From: Geminicoccaceae bacterium
GTDB lineage: Bacteria; Pseudomonadota; Alphaproteobacteria; Geminicoccales; Geminicoccaceae
Assembly (NCBI GenBank): GCA_025062095.1
Contig: JANXAZ010000008.1
Location: 1 to 64,000 of the forward strand
Direction: 5' to 3'
DNA: 64,000 nt
The notes beneath the pieces were generated by a model. The model was not told the origin of the DNA, made no database searches, and was given only the letters and a program-made list of their open reading frames with translations. A program made the translations under genes and the position numbers. Positions 1-8,005 of this stretch are shown here, piece by piece (the stretch's first letter is position 1; every line of letters starts with the position of its first letter).

Positions 1-1
1 G

Positions 2-220
2 GGCGAGTTCGCGATCACGCTCTTCAATTCCGAGCCGGAAGTGGCGAGAAAAGTCGAGTGCTTCCCGCGATATCGGGAGCGTCTTCTCGAACGAGCCCGG
101 CGATCCGAGGTGCGCTGTCCGCGCACCGCCGCGTCGCTGAAGAGCATCGCAACGCGTCTTTGGTCCTGGGTCGAGGACGGGCGCCGAGAACTGCGGCGCG
201 CAGAGGAGGGGCTGTGGTGA
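2..220 (+). CDS. C-terminal fragment of an unknown protein (starts upstream)
   Basis: The frame beginning at base 2 is open from the window edge to a TGA at 218-220 and gives about 72 residues. The composition looks coding: mixed hydrophobic and charged residues, Trp and Phe, and a Lys/Arg-rich amphipathic tail (RLWSWVEDGRRELRR). I do not recognise the family. The start lies outside the window. The 257 bases after it, up to aroQ, show no convincing gene. Confidence 0.45.
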   Translation, partial: GEFAITLFNSEPEVARKVECFPRYRERLLERARRSEVRCPRTAASLKSIATRLWSWVEDGRRELRRAEEGLW

Positions 221-477
221 CCCCATTCCTTGACTGCACCCGACGACAGGCCGCGCACGAAGAAGCGCGGCGGCGCCGCCACGACCTACATCGGCAGCGA
301 GCCGAGCACGCTCGCGGCCGCGATCTCCGCGCGACACGTCGATCGGCCGCGGAAACGACCGTCGATTCCGACCGCCGATGCGACCGGGCGCGCCCTTCCG
401 GCCGGGGGCGCGCGCGATCGGCGATTGCCCCCGATCCCGGCGTCTCGTAGCCTCGGGCGCCCGGCGGGGAGGCGGCG

Positions 478-978
478 ATGACGATCCGGCTCTGGGTCCT
501 CAACGGCCCCAATCTCAACCTTCTGGGCGAACGCGAGCCCGAGATCTACGGCACGACGACGCTCGCCGAGATCGAAGCCGCCTGTCGCGCCGTCGCCACC
601 CTCGCCGGCGCCGCGCTCGACTTCCGCCAGACCAACCACGAAGGCGTCCTCGTCGACTGGATCCAGGAGGCGCGCAAGGGCGCGGACGCGCTCGTGATCA
701 ACCCGGCCGGCCTCTCCTTCCGCTCGATCCCCGTGTTCGACGCCTTGAAACTGCTCGCGATCCCGATCGTCGAGGTGCACGTCTCGAACATCCACGCCCG
801 CGACGAGCTCCATCGTCACTCGATCGTGTCGCGCGCGGCCACCGCGGTGATCTGCGGGGCGGGGGCGTTCGGCTACGTGTTGGGCCTGCTCGCCGCCGTG
901 CGGCTCCTCGGTCGGACGATCCCGGGCCTGCCCGAGCCTTTCCGCTCGGGGCTCGGTCGCACCCCGCGGCCGCGATGA
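478..978 (+). CDS. aroQ: Type II 3-dehydroquinate dehydratase
   Basis: Converts 3-dehydroquinate to 3-dehydroshikimate in the cytosolic shikimate pathway (or acts in quinate breakdown). At 166 residues it is slightly longer than usual because of a basic C-terminal tail. Family signatures seen are LNGPNLNLLG at the N-terminus, the catalytic-Tyr segment EPEIYGTT, and VEVHVSNIHARDE. The loop normally written GGLTHTS (Mycobacterium numbering 77-83) here reads AGLSFRS, so the active-site His is Phe. That may mark a divergent paralogue. The start is supported by a GGGGAGG ribosome-binding site 6 bases upstream. It stands alone, with a 387-base gap before the next gene. Confidence 0.88.
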   Translation: MTIRLWVLNGPNLNLLGEREPEIYGTTTLAEIEAACRAVATLAGAALDFRQTNHEGVLVDWIQEARKGADALVINPAGLSFRSIPVFDALKLLAIPIVEVHVSNIHARDELHRHSIVSRAATAVICGAGAFGYVLGLLAAVRLLGRTIPGLPEPFRSGLGRTPRPR

Positions 979-1365
979 CGGGAACCCGCGCGCGCCGAGC
1001 TCACCCGACCGCGGGCGGATCGCCCGTGCGCGGCGCGCCAACCGTTCCCCGCGAGCCACGCGCCGCGGGGCCGCAACCGGTTCTCCGGGGTCGAGGAGGG
1101 CGGGCTGCGGGGTGGCGCACCGCGGCAGCGACCGAGGCGGGCGCGATCGAGCGCGCCGCGAGGGCCGCGCGGGGCGGGGTGCGGCGAGGGGCGACCGTGG
1201 TCTTCTTCCCGAAGCGCCCCCGAGACCTCCCGGCGGGGCCGTGTGTCGCAGCCCGCGCGCCGCGTCTGGACGCGCGCCCTCCGTGGGCTAGGAGGGTCGC
1301 GGGGAGTTCCTCGGATGCGCGGCGAGCGGGGCGGTCGCGCGCTTCCGCCGCGCGCGGGCGCTGCG
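979..1365. other. Gap without a recognisable gene
   Basis: These 387 very GC-rich bases separate aroQ from the HAD phosphatase. Open frames exist on both strands, but their translations are Arg/Pro/Ala-rich and resemble no family. I see no tRNA, riboswitch or clear terminator. The promoter of the phosphatase probably lies here. Confidence 0.5.
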
Positions 1366-2076
1366 ATGCCGGGCTTCGCGATCGATGCGTTGATCCTCGA
1401 CGTCGACGGGACCCTCGCCGAGACCGAGGAGCTGCACCGGCGCTGCTTCAACCGCGCCTTCGCCGAGGCCGGTCTGCCCTGGTCCTGGTCGGTCGAGGAC
1501 TACCGTCGGCTCCTCGCCACCACCGGCGGGCGCGAGCGCATCTTCCGCTTCCTCGAAGAGGTCGCACCCGAGCGAGCGAGCCGGCTCGCGGGCCCCGAAG
1601 ATCCCTTCGTGCGCGCTCTGCACGCGCGCAAGACCGAACTCTACGCGCAGGGCGTGGCGCGCGGGGAGGTGGCCCTGTGCCCCGGGATCCCCGAACTCCT
1701 CGCCCGCGCCCGCGCCCTGGGCCTCGTGCTCGCGATCGCGACGACGACGAGCCGGGCCAATGTCGAGGCGCTCTTCGCCGCTCATCCGCGCGCCCTCCCG
1801 CGCGAATGGTTCGCGACCTGGGTGTGCGGGGAGGACACGGCGAAGAAAAAGCCCGATCCCGAGGTCTATCGGATCGCCCTCGCGCGCCTGGGGGTCGCGC
1901 CCGCGCGCGCACTCGCGGTCGAAGATTCGCGCAACGGCGTGCGCGCGGCCAAAGGCGCCGGAATCCCGGTGGTGGCGATCCCGAGCCTGTACACCCGCGG
2001 CGAGGACCTCGGCGAGGCCGATCTTCTGCTCGGCTCGGCCGCGGAGCTCGCGGAGCTGCTCGGGCGCCGAGCCTGA
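1366..2076 (+). CDS. HAD-superfamily phosphatase, CbbY/Gph-like
   Basis: A 236-residue haloacid-dehalogenase hydrolase. The nucleophile motif DVDGTLAETE lies near the N-terminus, followed by the helical cap (subclass I). Next come ATTTSRAN (motif II), KKKPDPEVY (the Lys of motif III) and VEDSRNGVRAAKGAG (motif IV). The pattern matches the CbbY/YieH group, which dephosphorylates sugar phosphates, for example xylulose-1,5-bisphosphate in Rhodobacter. The substrate here is inferred, and no Calvin-cycle gene lies nearby. I chose the ATG directly before the conserved core. A longer in-frame start at 1243 adds only Arg/Gly-rich residues. Confidence 0.82.
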   Translation: MPGFAIDALILDVDGTLAETEELHRRCFNRAFAEAGLPWSWSVEDYRRLLATTGGRERIFRFLEEVAPERASRLAGPEDPFVRALHARKTELYAQGVARGEVALCPGIPELLARARALGLVLAIATTTSRANVEALFAAHPRALPREWFATWVCGEDTAKKKPDPEVYRIALARLGVAPARALAVEDSRNGVRAAKGAGIPVVAIPSLYTRGEDLGEADLLLGSAAELAELLGRRA

Positions 2077-2159
2077 GGCGAGCGGAGAGGCGCCGCCGGG
2101 GGCGGCGTCCGGGGCGGCGGCTCTTGCCAGCGGCGCGTTTCCGTGCGAGGGAGGTCGGC

Positions 2160-2366
2160 GTCGAGGTTCCCCGCCCGGTCGGAAGGGCCGCGGCGGGGCG
2201 AAGAGGGAATCCGGTGCGGCCGACGATCGGTGTGCGGCCAAAGCCGGAGCTGCCCCCGCAACTGTAGGCGGCGAGCCACGGTCCGCTCCGTGCCACTGGA
2301 GGGCGCGCCCTTCCGGGAAGGCCAGGACCGCGGCGGTGACCCGCGAGCCAGGAGACCTGCCTCGAC
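2160..2366 (+). promoter_or_regulatory. Cobalamin (adenosylcobalamin-type) riboswitch for metE
   Basis: The conserved parts are all present and in order. The P1 arms GTCGAGG (2160-2166) and CCTCGAC (2360-2366) pair exactly over 7 bp. The GGGAATCCGGTG segment is at 2205-2216. The core GCTGCCCCCGCAACTGTA is at 2249-2266, the B12 box GCCACTGG at 2292-2299, and GAGCCAGGAGACCTGCC at 2345-2361. Such elements bind cobalamin and shut off the downstream gene. Here that gene is the B12-independent methionine synthase, a common arrangement in bacteria that also own B12-dependent MetH. Confidence 0.95.
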
Positions 2367-2560
2367 GGCCGGGCGTTCACGGGCGGCGGGTCCGGGGAAC
2401 GCGTCGACGCGCCGAAGCCCCCGCGGGCCGCGCCCGCGCGAAGCGCGCTCGCCGCACCCGTTCGTCCCCCGTTCGTCCGGCATCGACCGGGACAGCGGCG
2501 GGTGGGACGCGACCGAGCCCCGAGCGACCCCGCACCGGCTCCACCGCCGGGCCGCTCGTC

Positions 2561-2581
2561 CCTGTCGTCCCCAACGACAGG
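2561..2581 (+). promoter_or_regulatory. Hairpin overlapping the metE ribosome-binding site
   Basis: CCTGTCGT (2561-2568) and ACGACAGG (2574-2581) form a perfect 8-bp stem with a 5-base loop. The last three stem bases (AGG) are the beginning of the metE Shine-Dalgarno sequence AGGAG (2579-2583), which sits 10 bases before the ATG at 2594. In the mRNA this would mask the ribosome-binding site. It may therefore be the expression platform of the riboswitch about 195 bases upstream. That functional link is inferred. Confidence 0.5.
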
Positions 2582-2593
2582 AGATCCGAGCCC

Positions 2594-4921
2594 ATGACCG
2601 TCCGCGCTTCCGCTCCCCCACCCCTCGCCGTGGCGACTTTGGGTTGGCCGCGCATCGGTCCGCGGCGCGAGCTCAAGACCGCCCTCGAAGCCTTCTGGGC
2701 CGGTCGGAGTTCGGCGACCGAACTCCTCGATGCCGCCGCCGCGCTGCGCGCGGCGAGCTGGGCGCGTCAGCAGGGGCTCGGCGCCGACATCCTGCCGAGC
2801 GGCGACTTCAGCCTCTACGACCACGTGCTCGATACGGCCGTGACCGTGGGCGCGATCCCGCCCGAGTACGGCTGGCGCGGCGGGCCCGTGGACCTCGCGA
2901 CCGTGTTCGCCCTGGCGCGCGGGACGCGCGGGCGGCCGGGGGGCGATCTGCCCGCCCTCGAGATGACCAAATGGTTCGACACCAACTACCACTACCTCGT
3001 CCCGGAGCTCTCTCGCGACCAACGCTTCGAGCTCGCCTCGACCGCGGTCGTCGACCAGACCGCCGAGGCCCTCGCCATGGGCTTCCGACCGCGCCCGGTC
3101 TTCCTCGGGCCGGTGACCTTCCTGCGCCTCTCCAAGCCGCGCGGCGGCCACTTCGACACCCTAGAGCTGTTGCCGGCGCTTCTGCCCGTCTACGTCGCGC
3201 TTTTGCGCAGGCTGGAGAGCCTCGGGATCGGCGCGGTCCAGATCGACGAGCCTCGGCTCGTGCTCGACCTCGACGAGGCGGAACGCAACGCTTTCCGAAC
3301 GGCTTACGCGACCTTCGCGCGCGAGCTCCCCGGCCTCGCGATCACGCTCACCGCCTGGTTCGGCCCGCTCGGGGACAATCTCGACCTCGCTCTCGCCCTG
3401 CCGGTGGCCGGCCTGCACCTCGATCTCGTGCGCGGGAGCGATCAGCTCGAACAGGTGCTCGCGCGGCTGCCCGAGGGCCGGAGGCTCTCCTTGGGGGTCG
3501 TCGACGGCCGCAACGTGTGGCGCGCGGACCTCGTGGCGCTTCTCGACCGGCTCGAGCCCGTGGTCGCGCGGTGGGGCGCCGAGCGGCTCGAGCTCGCTCC
3601 TTCCTGTTCGCTCCTGCACGTTCCGATCGACCTCGCCCTCGAGGAGGGGCTCGATCCGGTGATCGCCGGCGGCCTCGCCTTCGCGGTCCAGAAGGTCGAG
3701 GAACTCGCCATCCTGCGCCGCGCTCTCCTGCGGGGGCGGGCCGCCGTCGCCGATCGGCTGGAGGCGGCCGGCGAAGCTTTGCGCCGGCTGCGCGCCGATC
3801 CGCGGCGCTTCGATCCGCGGGTGCGCGCGCGCACGGCAGCGGTCGGCGCCGAGGATCTCCGCCGGCACAGCCCCTATCCGCGACGGCGCGGAGCCCAGCG
3901 CGCGAACCTCGCTCTGCCGCTTTTTCCCACCACCACGATCGGCTCCTTTCCCCAGACCCCCGAGGTGCGCAGAGCCCGCGCCGCGCACGCGCGCGGCACG
4001 ATCTCGGAAGGGGATTACGAGGCTTTCTTGCGCGCCGAGATCGTGCGGGCGATCCGCTGGCAAGAGAGGGCTGGTCTCGACGTGCTCGTGCACGGCGAGT
4101 TCGAGCGCAACGACATGGTCCAATATTTCGCCGAGCGGCTCGCCGGGTTCCTCGTCACCCGCCACGGCTGGGTGCAGAGCTACGGTTCGCGCTGCGTGCG
4201 GCCACCGATCTTGTTCGGCGACGTCGACCGCCCGAAGCCGATGACGGTCGAGACGGCCACCTACGCCCAGTCGTGCACCGATCGCCCGGTCAAGGGCATG
4301 CTCACCGGACCGGTGACCATGGTGCAGTGGTCCTTCGTGCGCGACGACTTGCCGAAGGACGAAGTGTGCCGGCAGGTCGCGCTCGCGCTGCGCGACGAGG
4401 TCCGCGATCTCGAGGCGGCCGGGATCCGCATCGTCCAAATCGACGAGCCGGCTCTGCGCGAGGGCTTGCCGCTGCGGCGCGCCGAGCGGGCGGCCTATCT
4501 CGACTGGGCGGTGGCCTGCTTCCGGCTGGCCTCCTCGGGTGTGGCCGATGCGACCCAGATCCACACCCACATGTGCTATTCGGAGTTCAACGACATCATC
4601 GAGGCGATCGCCGCGCTCGATGCCGATGTGATCTCGATCGAGGCGGCGCGCTCGAAGATGGAGCTCCTCGAAGCCTTCACCCGCTTCCGCTACCCGAACG
4701 AGATCGGGCCCGGCGTGTACGACATCCACTCCCCGCGCACGCCGAGCGTCGCGGAAATGGTGCGCCTGCTCGAGATCGCCTGCGAACGGCTGGCACCCGA
4801 GCAGATCTGGGTCAACCCGGACTGCGGGCTCAAGACCCGCAGCTGGGAGGAGGTCGAGCCGGCGATCACCAACATGGTCGAGGCCGCCCGGGCGATGCGG
4901 CGGCGGTACGCCCCCTCCTGA
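2594..4921 (+). CDS. metE: Cobalamin-independent methionine synthase
   Basis: Transfers a methyl group from 5-methyltetrahydropteroyl-triglutamate to homocysteine. The 775-residue length fits the family (E. coli 753), with the duplicated barrel architecture: an N-terminal half beginning LGWPRIGPRRELK and a C-terminal half beginning TTTIGSFPQT. The zinc ligands are present as His659 and Cys661 (THMCYSEF), Glu683 (ISIEAARS) and Cys744 (NPDCGLKTR). Each is offset by exactly 18 residues from the E. coli positions. The ATG at 2594 is preceded by AGGAG and starts just before the conserved N-terminus. Expression should be off when cobalamin is abundant because of the riboswitch in the leader. Confidence 0.97.
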   Translation: MTVRASAPPPLAVATLGWPRIGPRRELKTALEAFWAGRSSATELLDAAAALRAASWARQQGLGADILPSGDFSLYDHVLDTAVTVGAIPPEYGWRGGPVDLATVFALARGTRGRPGGDLPALEMTKWFDTNYHYLVPELSRDQRFELASTAVVDQTAEALAMGFRPRPVFLGPVTFLRLSKPRGGHFDTLELLPALLPVYVALLRRLESLGIGAVQIDEPRLVLDLDEAERNAFRTAYATFARELPGLAITLTAWFGPLGDNLDLALALPVAGLHLDLVRGSDQLEQVLARLPEGRRLSLGVVDGRNVWRADLVALLDRLEPVVARWGAERLELAPSCSLLHVPIDLALEEGLDPVIAGGLAFAVQKVEELAILRRALLRGRAAVADRLEAAGEALRRLRADPRRFDPRVRARTAAVGAEDLRRHSPYPRRRGAQRANLALPLFPTTTIGSFPQTPEVRRARAAHARGTISEGDYEAFLRAEIVRAIRWQERAGLDVLVHGEFERNDMVQYFAERLAGFLVTRHGWVQSYGSRCVRPPILFGDVDRPKPMTVETATYAQSCTDRPVKGMLTGPVTMVQWSFVRDDLPKDEVCRQVALALRDEVRDLEAAGIRIVQIDEPALREGLPLRRAERAAYLDWAVACFRLASSGVADATQIHTHMCYSEFNDIIEAIAALDADVISIEAARSKMELLEAFTRFRYPNEIGPGVYDIHSPRTPSVAEMVRLLEIACERLAPEQIWVNPDCGLKTRSWEEVEPAITNMVEAARAMRRRYAPS

Positions 4922-5084
4922 TCCGCACGGAAGTCCGACGGGGGCTCGCCCGACGCGCCACAGCCGCGCGCGGCCCGTTTCGTCCCGAGGGGGAACGGCG
5001 TGCAGGTCCCAGCCCCCGCGCACCTCGAGGGCGGTGCGCGCTGTGTCGAAGGGAGGCCGAAGGGCCGATTGGCGAAAACGGAGG

Positions 5085-5161
5085 TGGCGCGCCCGAGAGG
5101 ATTCGAACCCCTAACCCTCAGATCCGTAGTCTGATGCTCTATCCAGTTGAGCTACGGGCGC
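5085..5161 (-). tRNA. tRNA-Arg (anticodon ACG)
   Basis: On the minus strand the sequence folds as a complete cloverleaf. The 7-bp acceptor stem is GCGCCCG/CGGGCGC. The D arm is GCTC/GAGC and the anticodon arm is TCAGA-CTACGGA-TCTGA with anticodon ACG (read as ICG, Arg CGN codons). The T arm has the TTCGAAT loop. The discriminator G and the CCA end (5085-5087) are encoded. Confidence 0.97.
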
Positions 5162-5264
5162 GCGGCGGCGGACCGAGAGCCGCCGGACGGCCTCTCAAAT
5201 AGGCGAGCCTCCGCGGCCGTCAAGACGGCGCGGAGGCGCCCGCGGCCCCCTTCCTCCGGGCGGC

Positions 5265-5876
5265 TCACGTCCCCCCGACCAAGCGGACGAGCCGCTCGGC
5301 CATCTGCTCGGGGGTCGTGCCGTGGCCGAAATGCGCGAGATAGCGACCGTCCGGTCCCATGAGGTAGGTGAAGGTCGAATGGTCGACGAGATAGTCTTCG
5401 CCGCGCTTTTCTTCGGATTTGCGGGCGAAGACGCGATAAGCGCGCTTGACCGCTTCGATCTCCTCGATCGTGCCGGTGAGGCCGATCAGGCGCGGATGGA
5501 AGGACGCCACGTACGCGGCGAGAACCTCCGGCGTGTCGCGTTCCGGATCGACCGTGACGAAAATCGGCTGGATCTTCTGGGCCGCGGGGGGCGGCAGGCG
5601 ATCGAGCGCCTCGCTCATGGTCAACAGCCCGAGCGGGCAGATATCGGGACAATAAGTGTATCCGAAATAGATCAGCCGGTACTTGCCGGCGAGCTCGGAA
5701 TCCGCGAAGCGGCGGCCCGTGTGGTGCACGAGGTTCAGGGGACCGCCGATCTGAACCTCGGTCAGTCCGCCGAGCCTCTGAGTGTTGCGGTCGGAGCGCG
5801 CGACGAGCGCCGCGGCGATCGCGGCACTGACCGCGGCCAACAACACCAGCACGAGGAAGAGCACGCGCTGGCGCAT
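5265..5876 (-). CDS. SCO1/SenC-type copper chaperone
   Basis: A 203-residue membrane-anchored thioredoxin-fold protein that delivers copper to the CuA centre of cytochrome c oxidase. It has one N-terminal membrane helix (about residues 5-25), the copper ligands Cys76 and Cys80 in YTYCPDICP, and the third ligand His166 in VDHSTF. The ATG at 5876 follows an AGGA ribosome-binding site. An alternative ATG at 5903 would add nine residues without better support. No oxidase subunits are in view. It lies 116 bases downstream of phnX on the same strand. Confidence 0.92.
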   Translation of the reverse strand: MRQRVLFLVLVLLAAVSAAIAAALVARSDRNTQRLGGLTEVQIGGPLNLVHHTGRRFADSELAGKYRLIYFGYTYCPDICPLGLLTMSEALDRLPPPAAQKIQPIFVTVDPERDTPEVLAAYVASFHPRLIGLTGTIEEIEAVKRAYRVFARKSEEKRGEDYLVDHSTFTYLMGPDGRYLAHFGHGTTPEQMAERLVRLVGGT

Positions 5877-5992
5877 TTTGTCCTGCCGTGATGCGCGAAC
5901 CATGCCACCACGAGTAGAGATGGGAGCCGGGCCGGCAAGGTGCCGCGGGGTCGCAGGGGACGCGTTGTCGCGCCCCGCTCCCCGAATGCGCC

Positions 5993-6823
5993 TCACGGTC
6001 GCTCGCCGCGCGCGAGCCGGCTTTCGATCTCGGCCACCACCGGGAGAAGATCGGCGACGCTGTCGACGACGAAATGCGCCCCGGCGCGGGCGAGCCGCTC
6101 CCGCGCCCGCGCACGCAGGCGCTGCTTCTCCTCCTCGGGCAGGGCGAGCCATTCGGTGAGCGGCAGTCCCACCTCGTTGCCGCTCACCGCCACGGCTGCC
6201 GTCCACATTCCCGCCGCCAGCCCTTCCTCGATCCCCGGCACGGTGTCGTCGACCTTCAGACAGGCCGCGACGTCGGCGACCGAAAGGCGCGCGGCGTTGA
6301 GCAGGCACATCGCCGGCCGGGGCCGGGCGCAGGGAACGTCGCTCGCCGCGACCGCGTCGTCCACCTCGAGCCCCCGGGCCCGCGCCGCTTCCAGACAGAC
6401 TTCCAGCATCGCCCGCGAATAGCCGGTGTTCACCGCTACCTTGACGCCCCGCTCGCGCAGCGCCCGCACCGTCTCCAGGGCTCCGGGGACGGGCTCGCAG
6501 AAGCGCGGAAGGACCGCGAGCTGGGCGGGAACGAAGGCGGCATAGAGACGATCGACGTCGTCTTCGACCGGAAGCCGCCCGTGCGCGGCGGAAAAGCGGG
6601 CGGCGATCGCGGGATCGAAGAGAAGAGCGCGGAGGTGCTCGCGTTTCTCGGTCCCCATCGGTCCGCGCGCCTCGGCGAGCGAGATCGGCACCCCGATGTT
6701 CGCGAACACCTCCACGAACACCGCCGCCGGGGCGCAGGACCCGAAGTCGACGAGCGTGCCGGCGAGATCGAAGAGGACCGCCTGCAGCCCCCCGCACCAC
6801 CGCCGCCGCCACGACCAGCTCAT
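5993..6823 (-). CDS. phnX: Phosphonoacetaldehyde hydrolase
   Basis: Cleaves phosphonoacetaldehyde to acetaldehyde and phosphate, the second step of 2-aminoethylphosphonate degradation. The 276-residue HAD-fold protein shows the nucleophile Asp19 in LFDLAGTLVDFGSCAP, a signature of this family. The Schiff-base Lys60 lies in PMGTEKREHLRALL, and the metal-binding KVDDTVPGIEEG is present. Its ATG overlaps the phnW stop codon (ATGA), implying translational coupling with phnW. No phosphonate transporter or phnR-like regulator is adjacent. Confidence 0.94.
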   Translation of the reverse strand: MSWSWRRRWCGGLQAVLFDLAGTLVDFGSCAPAAVFVEVFANIGVPISLAEARGPMGTEKREHLRALLFDPAIAARFSAAHGRLPVEDDVDRLYAAFVPAQLAVLPRFCEPVPGALETVRALRERGVKVAVNTGYSRAMLEVCLEAARARGLEVDDAVAASDVPCARPRPAMCLLNAARLSVADVAACLKVDDTVPGIEEGLAAGMWTAAVAVSGNEVGLPLTEWLALPEEEKQRLRARARERLARAGAHFVVDSVADLLPVVAEIESRLARGERP

Positions 6824-7971
6824 GCCGCGGCTCCCGTGGCGCGCGCCGGTGCTCCCGAGGCGACGCCCATCACCGCCAGGACCTCGCGCACCGCGGCGAC
6901 CGCCCCGCGCATCACCTCGGGCCCGATGCGCCCGATGCAGCCGATGCGAAACGAAGGTTCGCGAGTGAGCTTGCCCGGATAGATGACGTAGCCGCGCTCG
7001 CGCAAGAGCTCGTAAAAGCGAGGGAAGGAAAAGCGCGGATCGGCCGGCACGGCGAAGGTGGCGATGATCGGCGCTTGGATTTCGGGAGAAAGCAAGGGCT
7101 CGAAGCCCAAAGCGCGCATTCCTTCGAGCAAGATCCGCATGTTCTCGCGGTAGCGGGCGAGCCGCGCGGGCGGGCCGCCTTCGGCCTCGAGCTCGTCGAG
7201 AGCGCGATCGAGGGCGGCGATCACGTGGGTGGGCGGTGTGAAGCGCCACTGCCCCGTGCGTTCGAGGGCGGCGTACTGGTCGGCGAGGTCGAGGACGAGC
7301 GAGGGCGCGTCGCCGCGCCGTCCGGCCGCTTCGAGCTCTTCCCGCCGGCACAGGACGAAGGCCACCCCGGGCACGCCTTCGAGGCACTTGTTGGCGGAGG
7401 CGGCGAGGGCGGTGAAGGGCAGCGCGCGGGCGTCGACGGGAAGGGCCCCGAAGCTGCTCATCGCATCGACGAGAAGGCCGGCGCCGAAACGCGCCGTCAC
7501 GGCCGCGATCTCCTCGAGCGGGTTGAGCACGCCCGCCGTGGTCTCGCAGTGCACGACCGCCACGCGGTCGATCGCGGGCGCGCGGGCGAGCCGTCGCGCG
7601 AGCGCCTCGGGCTCCACGGCACGGTCTTCGGGCCATTCGAGCGCCTCGACCGACCGTCCCAGCCGCTGCGCGATCGTCACCATGCGCCGACCGTAAGCCC
7701 CGTTGACGAGAACCAACAGCCGGCCGTCGCGGGGCACGAAGGTGCCGAGCATCGCTTCGACGGCGAAGGTGCCGCTGCCTTGGATCGGCACGCAGACGTG
7801 GCTCTCCTCTCCGTGGACGAGCGCGACGAGCCGTCTGCGCACGCGCGCCTCGATCTCCAGGAAGGCGGGATCGCGCGATCCTCGATCGTGGAGCATGGCC
7901 GCCTTGACCGCGGCCGAGGTGGTGAGCGGACCCGGGGTGAGCAGCCAAGGGTCGAGGGGGATCTCGGGCAT
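6820..7971 (-). CDS. phnW: 2-aminoethylphosphonate--pyruvate transaminase
   Basis: A PLP-dependent fold-type I aminotransferase that turns 2-aminoethylphosphonate plus pyruvate into phosphonoacetaldehyde plus alanine, feeding phnX. It has 383 residues, opening with LLTPGPLTTS. Asp169 (LLVDAMSSFG) should contact the PLP ring nitrogen, and Lys195 (SANKCLEGVPG) forms the aldimine. The ATG at 7971 lies directly before the conserved start. An upstream ATG at 8019 would overlap the kinase gene. The ribosome-binding site is weak. Only 34 bases separate it from the kinase stop, so it may be read from the same transcript. Confidence 0.94.
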   Translation of the reverse strand: MPEIPLDPWLLTPGPLTTSAAVKAAMLHDRGSRDPAFLEIEARVRRRLVALVHGEESHVCVPIQGSGTFAVEAMLGTFVPRDGRLLVLVNGAYGRRMVTIAQRLGRSVEALEWPEDRAVEPEALARRLARAPAIDRVAVVHCETTAGVLNPLEEIAAVTARFGAGLLVDAMSSFGALPVDARALPFTALAASANKCLEGVPGVAFVLCRREELEAAGRRGDAPSLVLDLADQYAALERTGQWRFTPPTHVIAALDRALDELEAEGGPPARLARYRENMRILLEGMRALGFEPLLSPEIQAPIIATFAVPADPRFSFPRFYELLRERGYVIYPGKLTREPSFRIGCIGRIGPEVMRGAVAAVREVLAVMGVASGAPARATGAAA

Positions 7972-8005
7972 CGAGGCGGGCTCCGCGCGGCGATCGCGGC
8001 CCCGC

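Noticed and set aside
378-2267. Very long open frames overlapping aroQ, the HAD gene and the riboswitch
   Set aside because: Translations are Arg/Pro/Ala-rich without motifs and come from the extreme GC content. The recognised genes and the riboswitch occupy other frames or are non-coding.
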